DNA from: Streptomyces actuosus
GTDB lineage: Bacteria > Actinomycetota > Actinomycetes > Streptomycetales > Streptomycetaceae
Length of the DNA: 64,000 bases
Reading direction: 5' to 3'
Assembly: GCF_016921115.1 (NCBI RefSeq)
Contig: NZ_JAFFZS010000005.1
Span: 62,001-126,000, forward strand
The translations under genes and the position numbers were made by a program. Numbering within the stretch: the stretch's first letter is position 1; the number at the start of each line of letters is the position of its first letter. Shown here piece after piece: positions 1-9,087 of the stretch. The notes beneath the pieces were generated by a model. That model searched no databases, was not told where the DNA came from, and was given only the letters and a program-made list of their open reading frames with translations.

Positions 1-10
1 GGCAGGACGG

Positions 11-1666
11 GTGCTCAGCGTGGAAGAGACGGTGCCCGCCGGAGCGGGCCTGCGGCAGGTGTTGCTGGCACTGGGGGAGCCGGTCATCGACCTCGTGGCC
101 GCGCCCGCCGGACTGGACGTCGAGATCACCGACGTGGCGATCCTGGACGCCGACGAGGAACCGGAGGCGTACCACGCCGACCTGGTGCTGCTCATCGGTG
201 CGCGCGGACGCAGGGCGGCCCGGCTCGCGTGGGCCGCCGGCCGCCGGGGTGCGGCGGCCGTGGCGCTCAAGGTGGAGGCCGGCGACGACCGGCAGGCGCT
301 GAAGGAGCTGGCGGAGGGCACCGGAACCGTCGTGCTCGGTGTCCGGCCGGAGGTGCGCTGGAGCAGGCTCGACGCGCAGGTCAGGGAGGTGCTCGCGGAC
401 GCCCGCTGGGCCGGGCCGGCGTCGGCGTCCGAGCAGCCCGCCGACCTGTTCGCGCTGGCCGAGACGGTCGCCGCGCTCACCGGCGGCATCGTCAGCATCG
501 AGGACAGCGCCAACCGCGTCCTGGCGTACTCCCGCTCCGACGACGACGTCGACGAACTGCGGCGCCGTTCCATCCTCGGCCGGGAGGGCCCCGCCCACTT
601 CCTCGCGCTGCTGCGGCAGTGGGGCGTGTACGAGCGGCTGCGGGCCGGCGAAGAGGTGGTGCACGTCGAGGAGCGGCCGGAACGCGGGATCAGGCGGCGG
701 CTGGCCATCGGCATCCGCGTCGACGAGCAGACGCTGGGCTCGATCTGGGTCCAGCAGGGCCGGGAGGAACTCTCCGACAACGCCGAGAGCGCCCTGATCG
801 GCGCCGCTCGCACCGCGGCCCTGCTCCTCGTGCGCAACCGCACGGGCGCGCCCACCGACCTGCGGCTGGAGGACGCCCTGCTCAGCAGGATGCTGGAGGG
901 CCACATCGACCCGCGCACCTTCGCCGCCCGCATCGGGGCCGACCTGGGCAAGCCCGCCGCCGTCGTGGGCTTCGCCCTGCGCGACACCACGACCGGCGGC
1001 GAAGCCGGGCGGCCGGCCTTCGAACTGCGCCGGGCGGACCTGACCAACCTGGTCTCGGTGCACGCCGCCGCGTTCCGGCGCCGCTCCCTGGTGGCCGGGG
1101 CGGGCACCCGCGTGTACATGCTGCTCCCCGGTCTGCAGGAACGTTCCGGCGCGGGGGCCGTCGCCGCGCTGGCGCAGGACATCGTCCGCACCGCGGGCCA
1201 GCGGCTGCAACTGGACGTGTACGCCGCCGTCGGCTCGGTGGTCGAGGGGCTGGACATCATCGCCGAGTCCAAGGCCGAGGCCGACCGGGTGCTCGACATC
1301 ATCGCCGCAGGCGGTGAGCGGCGCGTCGCCACCATCGACGACGTCCGCTCCGAGGTCCTGGTCGGCGACACCCTCGCCCTGCTGGAACGGCACCCGCGGC
1401 TGCGCGACCCGCGGATCAGCGCCCTCCTCACCTACGACCAGGAGCACGAGACCGGGCTGGTGACGTCGGTCCTGGCCTACCTCGCCGCGCAGAGCAACAT
1501 GCGCGCCGCGGCCCGGCTGCTGCACGTGCACACCAACACCCTCCGCTACCGGCTCAAGCGGGCCGAGGCCGTCAGCGGGATCGACCTGAACGACCCGCAC
1601 CAGTGCCTGTTCTCGCACCTCCAACTGCTGCTGGAGACCGGCGCGATGCCGGTGCCGCACACGTAG
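11..1666 (+). CDS. PucR-family transcriptional regulator
   Basis: A 551-residue protein ending in a PucR-type C-terminal helix-turn-helix (about residues 490-540; motif LLHVHTNTLRYRLKRAE). The middle part looks like the GGDEF-like region of this family, and the first ~150 residues fit the variable sensory part. PucR-type regulators control purine, amino-acid or other catabolic genes, but no target is evident here. The start is uncertain: GTG at 11 has AGGA only 3 nt upstream, GTG at 20 is possible, and the frame is open to the window edge, so the gene may begin outside. The last codons (GAMPVPHT) fall on a 20-bp sequence repeated at 2861. Confidence 0.85.
   Translation: MLSVEETVPAGAGLRQVLLALGEPVIDLVAAPAGLDVEITDVAILDADEEPEAYHADLVLLIGARGRRAARLAWAAGRRGAAAVALKVEAGDDRQALKELAEGTGTVVLGVRPEVRWSRLDAQVREVLADARWAGPASASEQPADLFALAETVAALTGGIVSIEDSANRVLAYSRSDDDVDELRRRSILGREGPAHFLALLRQWGVYERLRAGEEVVHVEERPERGIRRRLAIGIRVDEQTLGSIWVQQGREELSDNAESALIGAARTAALLLVRNRTGAPTDLRLEDALLSRMLEGHIDPRTFAARIGADLGKPAAVVGFALRDTTTGGEAGRPAFELRRADLTNLVSVHAAAFRRRSLVAGAGTRVYMLLPGLQERSGAGAVAALAQDIVRTAGQRLQLDVYAAVGSVVEGLDIIAESKAEADRVLDIIAAGGERRVATIDDVRSEVLVGDTLALLERHPRLRDPRISALLTYDQEHETGLVTSVLAYLAAQSNMRAAARLLHVHTNTLRYRLKRAEAVSGIDLNDPHQCLFSHLQLLLETGAMPVPHT
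1641..1660 (+). repeat. 20-bp direct repeat, copy 1
   Basis: GCGCGATGCCGGTGCCGCAC encodes the C-terminal codons of the PucR-like regulator. The same 20 bases recur at 2861-2880, where they form the left arm of a terminator hairpin. The two copies bracket about 1.2 kb containing a lipoprotein gene. Confidence 0.9.
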
Positions 1667-2245
1667 CCGAACCCGTGGCACGGGCACCGGGGGCCTCGCC
1701 CGGTTCGGCCGGCCCGGTGCGCAGGGCGATCCCCGCGGAGGGACTGTCCGAAGGCTCCCCGGGAGCTGCGCCGATGGTGTCGGCGGGGAGGACGAGGGGA
1801 CCGGACGCGAGGTCGCCGACCGTGCCAGTAGGTTCCCTCTGTTCGTGCCCGCACCCGGGCGGGGCACGAGGCGGATCCGTGTTCTCCCTGCCGGCGTGAG
1901 CCGCGCTGTCCGCGCGGGCCCGCGCGTCAGGCGCGTGACAGGCGGGCCAGGCGCCGGTCACCACCGCCGATCTGTACCCGCACGGCGTGGCGTCCAGGAA
2001 CGCGGGCCACGTTCGTGTGTCCGGCCCATGGTGGGAATGTTCGACGGCGCGGCGACAGAGGCGGGCGTGCGGCCGGCGCAACGCCTGCACTTGAAGAGCG
2101 AGTTCGCGCGGCTGGGCAGTTCGCGGCGCCCGACGACGCCCTGTGTGAGGTCCGTGCGCCCGAGCGGCACGATGCGTGCACCTCGGCCGTGGATAGCCTT
2201 CGACGGGAACAGCACAGCCAACAGGATTGCGGGTATCGCGCCTCG
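1667..2245. other. intergenic region, no gene seen
   Basis: 579 bp between the PucR-like gene and the lipoprotein gene. An inverted repeat (GCACCGGG at 1684-1691, CCCGGTGC at 1713-1720) could act as a terminator for the upstream gene. From about 1950 the sequence is somewhat less GC-rich than the flanks. Open frames here lack the third-position GC bias of Streptomyces genes, and I assign none. A promoter for the gene at 2246 must lie here, but no convincing -35/-10 pair stands out. Confidence 0.5.
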
Positions 2246-2782
2246 ATGAGCAGCAAGGTGACACACAGGGCGGTGGCCGTGGTCGGCGCGGTGGTGGTCG
2301 TGCTCGCGGGGGTGTCGGCATGCGCCGGATCCGGCGGTTTCACGATTCCGGAGCGTCTGTGCGGAGTCGAGGTGAGCCCCGATCTCCTGCGCCCCCTGCT
2401 GCCCGCGGGCGAGGAGTTCGAGGCCGAGCGGAAGGAGCCGGCGTCCGACCGCCGGCAGTGTGTCGTGTCCGTGGACGGGAAGACGGTGCTGTCCATCGAC
2501 GAGTTCAGCGGTCAGCGCGGCTTCGACGCCGTGGAGCACGCGCGAACGACACGGCCCGAGCTCGATCCGCAGAAGGTGCCCGCGGTGTCCAACGCCGCGA
2601 TCATGGACGGGGAGTTCGTCGCCGTGACCTCCTGCGGGGGCGGCGGCGACCAGAGCGCTCACGTCCTCGACGTCTCGCTGCCGGGGCCGCGCAAGGAGGC
2701 GGGGCGCAAACGCGAGGCGCTGGAGCGGTTCGCGGTGTCGTACCTGCCGCACAGCCTCGGCGCGGCGAACTGCACCCGGTGA
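2246..2782 (+). CDS. putative lipoprotein, unknown function
   Basis: 178 residues. The N-terminus is a lipoprotein signal: SSKVTHR, a hydrophobic stretch, then the lipobox GVSAC at about residues 22-26. The predicted product is a small protein anchored outside the membrane. The mature part has three further cysteines (in RLCGV, RQCVV and TSCGG) plus one near the C-terminus, so disulfides are possible. ATG at 2246 was chosen because it places the signal peptide at the very N-terminus; the upstream extension of the frame is not signal-like, and the ribosome site is weak. I recognise no domain. The gene sits alone between copies of a 20-bp repeat. Confidence 0.75.
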   Translation: MSSKVTHRAVAVVGAVVVVLAGVSACAGSGGFTIPERLCGVEVSPDLLRPLLPAGEEFEAERKEPASDRRQCVVSVDGKTVLSIDEFSGQRGFDAVEHARTTRPELDPQKVPAVSNAAIMDGEFVAVTSCGGGGDQSAHVLDVSLPGPRKEAGRKREALERFAVSYLPHSLGAANCTR

Positions 2783-2860
2783 TCGGTGGCGCCCGTACGG
2801 ATGGGGCGTGCGGCGCGCTGGGGCTGTGCCTCCTCCGGCTGCGTCCGCCGCCGGAGACAC

Positions 2861-2880
2861 GCGCGATGCCGGTGCCGCAC
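2861..2880 (+). repeat. 20-bp direct repeat, copy 2
   Basis: An exact copy of the 20 bases at 1641-1660. Eighteen of them recur inverted at 2896-2913, so this copy is the left arm of the terminator hairpin at 2863-2913. Confidence 0.9.
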
Positions 2881-2913
2881 GCGTGGTCCTCACACGTGCG
2901 GCACCGGCATCGC
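2863..2913. terminator. strong bidirectional terminator hairpin
   Basis: 23-base arms at 2863-2885 and 2891-2913 pair with one mismatch around the 5-base loop GTCCT. It lies between the convergent lipoprotein gene and the symporter gene and can stop transcription from both sides. Confidence 0.8.
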
Positions 2914-2939
2914 CGAAGGGGAGCGGGTGGCAGGGCCTC

Positions 2940-4502
2940 CTACGGGGCTTCCTCCACCGCGGACACCGCGACGGGCTCCGGCTCGCGGGCCGGCCGCGGC
3001 GACACGTCACCGCTCTGCAGCGCCGCCTTGAAGCGGGCCAGCTCCTGCTTGACGAACGGGGCCAGCAGGTAGAGGCCGATGATGTTGACCAGGGCCAGCA
3101 GGAACAGCACCGCGTCGGTGAAGTCCAGCACGCTGCCGAAGGTGAGCACCGCGCCGATCACGATGAACAGGCAGAAGATCACCTGGTAGATGCGCTCGCT
3201 GGTCCGGGTCTTGCCGAACAGGTGGGTCCAGGCCTTCTGACCGTAGTACGACCAGGTGATCATGGTCGAGACGGCGAACAGGACGACGGCCACGGTGAGC
3301 AGCTTCGGGAACCACGGCAGGACGGTCTCGAACGCCGAGGAGGTGACGGTGACGCCGTCCGCCTTGGAGCCGTCGGCCGCGTACTGGGCCTTGGCCTCGT
3401 TCCAGAAGCCGCTGTCGGCGATGACGATGGTCAGCGCGGTCATGGTGCACACGACGACCGTGTCGATGAACGGGCCGATCAGCGCGACCAGGCCCTCGGT
3501 CACCGGGTAGCGGGTCTTCACCGCGGAGTGCGCGATGGGCGCCGAGCCGAGGCCGGCCTCGTTGGAGAAGGCGGCGCGGGTGAAGCCGACGATCAGGGCG
3601 CCGATGACACCGCCGACCACGCCCTCACCGGTGAAGGCCTCGTGGAAGATCGAGCCGAACGCGGCCGGGACCTCGGTGGCGTTGGTCAGGATGACGATCA
3701 GGCAGGCCGCGACGTAGAGGATGGCCATGCCCGGCACCAGGCGGCTGGCCACCTTGCCGATCGAGCGGATGCCGCCGAGGATCACCGCGCCGACGACCAC
3801 GGCCAGCACGATGCCCATGACCAGAGCGGAGCCGCTGCCGCCGAGGGGGCCGGTGTCGCCGCCGGTGACGTTGCGGATCTGCTGGACGGTCTGGTTGGCC
3901 TGGAACATGTTGCCGCCGCCGATGCCGAACAGCAGGATCATGACGGCCGCGAGGGCGGCGAGCACCTTGCCGATGACCGCTCCGCCCGCGCCGGGCAGGC
4001 GCTCGGCCAGGCCCTTGCTCAGGTACTTCATCGGGCCGCCGGAGTACGACCCGTCCGCGTGCTGGTCGCGGTAGCGCACGCCGAGGGTGCACTCGACGAA
4101 CTTCGACGCCATGCCGAGCAGGCCGCAGAGCACCATCCAGAACGTGGCCCCGGCCCCGCCGATGGTGATCGCGACGCCGACACCCGCGATGTTGCCCAGG
4201 CCGACCGTGCCGGACAGCGCCGAGGACAGTGCCTGGAAGTGGGTGATCTCTCCGGGGTCGTCGTCACGGCTGTACCGGCCGCGCAGCAGGTTCAGCGACA
4301 GCTTGATGCTGCGGAACTGGATGAAGCCGAAATAGAGGGTGAACACCGCACCGGCGACCACCAACCAGGCCACGATCCATGGGAACGTGATCCCGCCGAC
4401 GGTGACATCGGCGAAGACGAATTCGCCGAGCCCTTTGGCGAGCGGGTCGAAGAGAGAGTTGATCTTGTCCTCGACCTGTCCGAGGACGCCCTCCTGAGCC
4501 AT
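2940..4502 (-). CDS. alanine/glycine:cation symporter (AGCS family)
   Basis: A 520-residue polytopic membrane protein of the sodium/alanine(glycine) symporter family, importing small neutral amino acids with Na+ or H+. Family signatures are visible: GLGNIAGVGVAI in the first third and NEAGLGSAPIAHSAVKT in the second half, with roughly ten hydrophobic segments between residues 35 and 490. A short amphipathic N-terminus and a charged C-terminal tail are predicted cytoplasmic. The start is the ATG read from 4502, preceded by AAAGGA on the minus strand; the frame continues upstream but that part is not membrane-like. It converges on the lipoprotein gene across a shared terminator. I looked for a glycine riboswitch in the leader and did not find one. 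Confidence 0.92.
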   Translation of the reverse strand: MAQEGVLGQVEDKINSLFDPLAKGLGEFVFADVTVGGITFPWIVAWLVVAGAVFTLYFGFIQFRSIKLSLNLLRGRYSRDDDPGEITHFQALSSALSGTVGLGNIAGVGVAITIGGAGATFWMVLCGLLGMASKFVECTLGVRYRDQHADGSYSGGPMKYLSKGLAERLPGAGGAVIGKVLAALAAVMILLFGIGGGNMFQANQTVQQIRNVTGGDTGPLGGSGSALVMGIVLAVVVGAVILGGIRSIGKVASRLVPGMAILYVAACLIVILTNATEVPAAFGSIFHEAFTGEGVVGGVIGALIVGFTRAAFSNEAGLGSAPIAHSAVKTRYPVTEGLVALIGPFIDTVVVCTMTALTIVIADSGFWNEAKAQYAADGSKADGVTVTSSAFETVLPWFPKLLTVAVVLFAVSTMITWSYYGQKAWTHLFGKTRTSERIYQVIFCLFIVIGAVLTFGSVLDFTDAVLFLLALVNIIGLYLLAPFVKQELARFKAALQSGDVSPRPAREPEPVAVSAVEEAP

Positions 4503-5396
4503 GGTGATTGATCCTTTCCGCCGACCCGTCGACCTGGCGACGTACCGGTGCCGACCGGGCCCGAACTGGGGGACTGAAGCTGTCGGGAACCCGTGTGCAA
4601 CCCGAACCACGTCGGGTTTCGGCAAACCGTAGGGGTTGGCGGTCGGCCCGTATCTCGTACAAGCGGACAAAGAACCGGCCGGTACGCCGTCAAAGTGACG
4701 TTCAGTCGCGCCCATGACATGCAGGTCGACGCCTCGGGGTGCCTCCGTCCCGAAGATCGCCGACTGGTAGGTTCTGGGGTTCGATGCACCGGCGTGACCT
4801 TGATCCGCAGACGGTACGGGGGTGTGGCTTCGTGGTCCGGTCGGCGTCGCGGTGGCGCGCGCTGCCGTGCAGACGTTCGTCCCTGTTCACAGGGGTGCCG
4901 GCGCGGCACCCGACCTCCGCCGACGCGGCCGCCCGTGCCCCGGCTGCGGCATGCCCTCCGGTGCTCACCCAGGGGCCTTCGTCCGCCGACCGGTCCACGC
5001 CTGCGACCCGGCTTTCCCCCACGTCCCGGCCCCGGCGCTCGCTCCGGCCCGCGCCCGCCCACCGGCTCTGGCCCACGTGCCGAATTTCTTCCGACGCATC
5101 TGCCGCATGCGGCGCGGCTGCCGCGCCCACCGCGCAGGTCCCACCCACCGCACTGGTCGCGCAGGCCCCACTTGCCGCACCGGACGCGCCCGCCGCGTTC
5201 GCCGGGCCACCGGCACGAGCCCGCGCGCGGGGGCCACGCACCGGACCACGGCACGGGCTCTCGCCACCTCACCGCCCCGCGCCGCCCTCGGGGTGAGGGT
5301 GACCTCCCCGCCGTGACCTCTCCGCCCCGCCTCCTCAGCTCTCCCCCCACCCCGTCGCGCGTTCCCGGAACCCGGAACGAGGAAGAAGGAAGATCC
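4503..5396. other. long intergenic region with a C-rich strand
   Basis: About 890 bp between divergent genes. The symporter leader (minus strand) contains a small hairpin, AACCCGA at 4599-4605 with TCGGGTT at 4612-4618. From about 4860 to 5350 the plus strand is markedly richer in C than G and low in complexity. Long frames cross it on both strands, but none shows the normal third-position bias or a ribosome site, so I call no gene. Confidence 0.5.
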
Positions 5397-6170
5397 ATGC
5401 ACCGAACCCTCAGGACGGCCCGTTCCGCCGTGCTCGCCGCGCTCATGGGGACGGCGGTGGCAGCCTGTGGCACGGCCCAGGGCGGCGGAGGGCCCTCCCG
5501 TGCCCTGGCCACGGTCTCCGCCACGGCCGACGACGTCGCCGGCCACGACGAGGAGAGCGGGCAGTCCGCCCGGCAGCTCATCGAGCGGGCCAACGACACG
5601 ATGCGCAGCCTCGCGTTCAGCGGGGTCGGTTCGACGACGTCCTTCGACGGGGGAGTGACGCTGATCGACTGGAACCCGGACCGGGGCCTGCACATGTCCT
5701 ACTCGGCCACGGCCGACGACCGCCAGGACATGTACTGCAAGGACGGCCTGCTCTACACGAGCGCACCGCTCCTGGCCCGGAGCCTTGGGTCGCAGGGCGT
5801 CGACATCACCGTCCCCGACCGGCTCAGGGACGTCTACGTGACCAAGGAGACCGGCGAGAGCTGCGCGATCTACTTCGTCATACCGTCCAGCGGGACCTAT
5901 GCGCCCGACAAGGACACGACCGTGAACGGCAGCCGGGCCCGGGCCATCGAGGTGAGGTCGTCGGGCACCTCCTCCGTCTACTACGTCAGCGCCGACGACC
6001 CCGCCCGGATCCTGAAGCTGAAGTCCGTGCACAACGGCCGTACCAGCAGCACGGCCTACTCCGACTTCGGCAAGAAGCAGAACTTCACCCTGCCGGGCCC
6101 GGACCGGACCATGACCATGGAGGAGTTCCGCGGCGAGGTCGACGGCGCGCACCCCGCCGACGGGCAGTGA
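5397..6170 (+). CDS. putative lipoprotein, unknown function
   Basis: 257 residues. A typical lipoprotein signal peptide (RTARSAVLAALMG then lipobox AVAAC, Cys at about residue 23) is followed by a low-complexity linker and a mature domain with several Tyr/Ser-rich beta-like segments and two cysteines (MYCKD, ESCAI). The pattern resembles actinobacterial LppX/LprAFG-like or DUF-type lipoproteins that bind hydrophobic ligands, but I cannot assign a family. ATG at 5397 is preceded by GAAGGAAG at good distance. The next gene starts 74 bp downstream and may be cotranscribed. Confidence 0.8.
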   Translation: MHRTLRTARSAVLAALMGTAVAACGTAQGGGGPSRALATVSATADDVAGHDEESGQSARQLIERANDTMRSLAFSGVGSTTSFDGGVTLIDWNPDRGLHMSYSATADDRQDMYCKDGLLYTSAPLLARSLGSQGVDITVPDRLRDVYVTKETGESCAIYFVIPSSGTYAPDKDTTVNGSRARAIEVRSSGTSSVYYVSADDPARILKLKSVHNGRTSSTAYSDFGKKQNFTLPGPDRTMTMEEFRGEVDGAHPADGQ

Positions 6171-6244
6171 TCGTCGTCCCCCTAGGGTTCCGCCCCGGAA
6201 CCGCCCCCGTTCTCGGCCGTGCCGCCGAGGGAGATTGGTGTGAG

Positions 6245-6781
6245 ATGACGACGGAAGCGCAGCAGGTCGACGGCAGACGCGTCGAGGTCCGGCAGGTGAC
6301 GACGGCCGCGCAGTACCGGGAGGCACTGCGGGGACAGATGAAGGTGTCGCCGGCCGCGCGGCGGCAGCGGATGTTCTTCGTCGTGCTGGCGCTGGTGATG
6401 GCGGCCCTGGCGGTCCACCCCACCCCGGACGGTGTCGGCGTCGACCCCGTCGGCATGTCCCTCGCCGCAGTGTGGCTGCTCCTCGGCACGTTCGCGCTCC
6501 GCTGGCTGACCGCCCGGGCCCAGCAGCGCGCCCACGGACACCACGGGGAGCGGAGGATCGTCGTCGACGAGACGGGGGTGAGCGTCGAGACCGCCCACAC
6601 CTTCACCAGGTTCGCCTGGCCCGCGATGTCCCGGTACGTCGAGACCCGTCACCTGTTCGTCCTGGCCAGCGCCGACAAGCGGGCCTCCTGCGTGGTGTTC
6701 CTGCCGCGTCAGGGCGTCGGCGGCACGGACGAGTCCGAGCGGCTGCGCGCCCTGTTCGACGCACATCTGCCCCGGGGCTGA
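6245..6781 (+). CDS. YcxB-like membrane protein
   Basis: 178 residues. A cytoplasmic N-terminus (~45 residues) precedes two closely spaced transmembrane helices (about residues 44-60 and 70-90). The C-terminal domain (RRIVVDETGVSVE ... FVLASADKRASCVVFLPRQG) fits the YcxB-like family, whose function is unknown. ATG at 6245 gives a complete domain order; the frame is open upstream, but no better initiator with a ribosome site is present (GAGGGAG lies ~12 nt upstream). It is probably cotranscribed with the lipoprotein gene ahead. Confidence 0.75.
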   Translation: MTTEAQQVDGRRVEVRQVTTAAQYREALRGQMKVSPAARRQRMFFVVLALVMAALAVHPTPDGVGVDPVGMSLAAVWLLLGTFALRWLTARAQQRAHGHHGERRIVVDETGVSVETAHTFTRFAWPAMSRYVETRHLFVLASADKRASCVVFLPRQGVGGTDESERLRALFDAHLPRG

Positions 6782-7054
6782 CCCGGGCCGCTCAGGACCG
6801 GACGGGACCGGACCGGACAGGGCCGGGCAGAGCCGGGCGAAGAAGGCTGACGGGCGCCGGTCGGAACGGCGGCGCCGGGGGAGCAGGGGCTCAGGCCCAT
6901 AGCAGTTCGATCACGGGTTCCACACGACGTCTGGGCACGGTACGTGGTGACGGAAAACAATGCCCTCTGACGATCTTGCGCGGTCCCCTGCCGCCGGTCG
7001 CCCCACAACCCGCACGTCCCCGCACCTCCGCATCCGGCCCATGAGAGCGAGCCC

Positions 7055-8317
7055 GTGAGCACCGTCCCGCCGCCCGAACACCCCGACGAGGAGCCCGGTG
7101 AGGGGTTCTCGATATCCGACGACCAGTGGGAGGTCTTCCAGCGCGAGGCCGCCGAGGACGGCGGTCGGAACGCGCCGAAGGAGCCCTCCGCGCGCGCACG
7201 GACGGTGACCCGGCGGCTGCGGGAGCAGGACGCCGCGCAGGCGCCCGCCGCGGAGGGGGCCCGGCGGCGGTGGTGGCGCAGGCGTACCCCGCAGCCGCAG
7301 GCCTGGACGCCGCCCGGCTGGCGCACCGGACCGGCCTGGCAGGAGATGAACGGCACCCGCACCCGCCGGCGCCGGGCGGTCTCGGCCGTCGCCGTGCTGG
7401 CGGCGGCAGCGGTGGCAGTGGTCGCCGTACGGCCGTCGCTGCTGGCGGGCCACGTCCCCGGGTTCGACACCGCGTCCGGCGCCTCGCCCTCGCCGCTGCC
7501 GCCCGAGACGGCGCAGCCCTCCGCGTCTCCGGCGGGCGCCGACACGCTCAGGATCCCGGACCGCGCCCACCCCTTCCGCGGCTCACCCGCCCTGAACTGG
7601 GCCGACGGCGCGGACGCCATCACGCTGCCGCCCGCGAAGGCCACGGCCGGGCTGAGCAAGGCCGACGTGGCTCTCGCGCTGCGCCGTACCAAGGACTTCG
7701 TCGTCGCCGCCAACCTCGACCCGGCCGTGCTGCGCGGTGCGCAGCCCGACAAGGCGCTGTCCCTGCTGGACCCGAAGAACGCGACCCGGCTGTCCGAGCT
7801 CCGCCGGTACCTGCGCGAGCCGTCGGCGCGCCGCGACCCGCTCACCGTGTTCAGCCGCTTCGACCCGCACGAGGTGACCCTGGCCGGTGACGTGATCAAG
7901 GTGCGGGGACGTATGACGTTCGCCGCCGCCAGGCAAGGGGAGGTCCGCGTCCACGCCGACTACTCCTTCGTGTACCCGCTGGTGAAGGCCGACGCCGCCG
8001 GCGGCGGCAGCGACGTCGTCGCCCGCACGGTCGTCCGCCGCGAGCTCGACGTCACCGTCGCCGATCCCCACCGGTGGCAGGCCACGTCGGGCAAGCTCTG
8101 GCTGGAGGACTGGGACGCCGAGTACTACAACGACGAGTGCGGCGTCGACGACGGCTGGTTCCACCCCGGGTTCCCCTACGACGGGCCCTCCGACGTCGAG
8201 CCGTCGGGCGAGCCCGTGAACCCCTACGACCGCACCCGCCCGCTGCAGGAGAGCGGCGCTCCGGAGGCCTCGGCCGGTCCGGATTCCGTGGAGTGCGGGA
8301 GGACCACCGGCACCTGA
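7055..8317 (+). CDS. single-pass membrane protein, unknown function
   Basis: 420 residues. An acidic N-terminus (EHPDEEPGEGF) and an Arg-rich cytoplasmic segment lead to one transmembrane helix at about residues 108-128 (VSAVAVLAAAAVAVVAV). A Pro/Ser-rich linker and an extracytoplasmic domain of ~270 residues follow, with conserved-looking WLEDWDAEYYNDECGVDDGWF near residue 350 and two late cysteines. Similar membrane proteins lie upstream of rpsJ in other streptomycetes as far as I recall, but I know no function. The start is GTG at 7055 with only a weak GAG-type ribosome site. It ends about 35 bp before the ribosomal operon promoter. Confidence 0.75.
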   Translation: MSTVPPPEHPDEEPGEGFSISDDQWEVFQREAAEDGGRNAPKEPSARARTVTRRLREQDAAQAPAAEGARRRWWRRRTPQPQAWTPPGWRTGPAWQEMNGTRTRRRRAVSAVAVLAAAAVAVVAVRPSLLAGHVPGFDTASGASPSPLPPETAQPSASPAGADTLRIPDRAHPFRGSPALNWADGADAITLPPAKATAGLSKADVALALRRTKDFVVAANLDPAVLRGAQPDKALSLLDPKNATRLSELRRYLREPSARRDPLTVFSRFDPHEVTLAGDVIKVRGRMTFAAARQGEVRVHADYSFVYPLVKADAAGGGSDVVARTVVRRELDVTVADPHRWQATSGKLWLEDWDAEYYNDECGVDDGWFHPGFPYDGPSDVEPSGEPVNPYDRTRPLQESGAPEASAGPDSVECGRTTGT

Positions 8318-8352
8318 CGCCACGGGCGGCGCCCCGGGCGGCCCGCGAGGGT

Positions 8353-8380
8353 TTGACCTTCGTCACGCTCGGGGTATTCT
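8353..8380 (+). promoter_or_regulatory. S10 operon promoter (HrdB type)
   Basis: TTGACC (8353-8358), a 16-base spacer, then TATTCT (8375-8380). This is very close to the vegetative consensus and nearly identical to the rplM promoter at 28178. Transcription would start near 8387 and drive rpsJ and the genes after it. Confidence 0.8.
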
Positions 8381-8760
8381 CTCCGGCCCGATTGGCCAGC
8401 CCCCTGCCCCATATGGCAGACTGTCCGAGTTGCTCGGTCGAGTGTTGATGCTGCGCGCCTCCCGCCGGGAGGACCGGAAGCGAGTCCCACAGTACTCGTC
8501 GCCCTAACTGCCGTAAGGCAGCGCTGGGGCGGACGTACGGGAATCTTCCGGGAAGTGTCGGTGCGGCACCGGCCAGGCACCCGGTGGGCCTTCCGCCCTC
8601 GGCTTGCGGTTCCGGACGGGCCGTGTTCATTCCGCAGGGATGTTCGAACAAGGGACATCTGTGTCAGCGGGAGCGCGACACGCCCGACCGCGTGGGTCGG
8701 AGATGAAGGCCTCGAACACCGGGTTCCAGAGCGTAAGAGAGACAGGACTACTGAGTAGCC
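8381..8760 (+). other. long 5' leader of the S10 operon
   Basis: About 375 nt of untranslated leader precede rpsJ. Several hairpins can form: CTGCC/GGCAG at 8508-8521, GATGT/ACATC at 8639-8659, GTGTC/GACAC at 8661-8681 and CCGACC/GGTCGG at 8684-8700. In other bacteria the S10 leader carries autoregulation by L4; whether this one does is unknown. No convincing leader peptide was found. Confidence 0.5.
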
Positions 8761-9069
8761 ATGGCGGGACAGAAGATCCGCATTCGGCTCAAGGCCTACG
8801 ACCACGAGGTCATCGACTCCTCGGCGAAGAAGATCGTCGAGACGGTGACCCGTACCGGTGCGTCGGTCGCGGGCCCGGTGCCGCTGCCCACTGAGAAGAA
8901 CGTGTACTGCGTCATCAAGTCGCCGCACAAGTACAAGGACTCGCGCGAGCACTTCGAGATGCGCACGCACAAGCGCCTGATCGACATCCTCGACCCCACC
9001 CCCAAGACCGTTGACTCTCTGATGCGACTCGACCTCCCGGCCGGTGTCGACATCGAGATCAAGCTCTGA
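8761..9069 (+). CDS. rpsJ: 30S ribosomal protein S10
   Basis: 102 residues, full family length ([18 protein letters not shown] ... DVEIKL). S10 sits in the head of the 30S subunit and, as NusE, joins transcription antitermination complexes. It is the first gene of the S10 operon, translated from ATG at 8761 after the long leader; the ribosome site is weak (GACAGGA, ~11 nt away). rplC follows after 18 bp. Confidence 0.98.
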   Translation: MAGQKIRIRLKAYDHEVIDSSAKKIVETVTRTGASVAGPVPLPTEKNVYCVIKSPHKYKDSREHFEMRTHKRLIDILDPTPKTVDSLMRLDLPAGVDIEIKL

Positions 9070-9087
9070 GGCCCGGTGATCTGAGAG

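Noticed and set aside
4503..4720. A glycine riboswitch in the leader of the amino-acid symporter
   Set aside because: I looked for the conserved gcvT-type aptamer core in the minus-strand leader and found only one short hairpin.
4965..6326. A 453-codon minus-strand frame through the C-rich region and the lipoprotein gene
   Set aside because: It is antisense to a convincing lipoprotein gene and otherwise consists of Ala/Arg/Gly runs.
8555..8758. A GTG-started 67-codon frame ending 2 nt before rpsJ, as a possible leader peptide
   Set aside because: Third codon positions are not GC-biased, there is no good ribosome site, and the sequence is Arg-rich and shadow-like.
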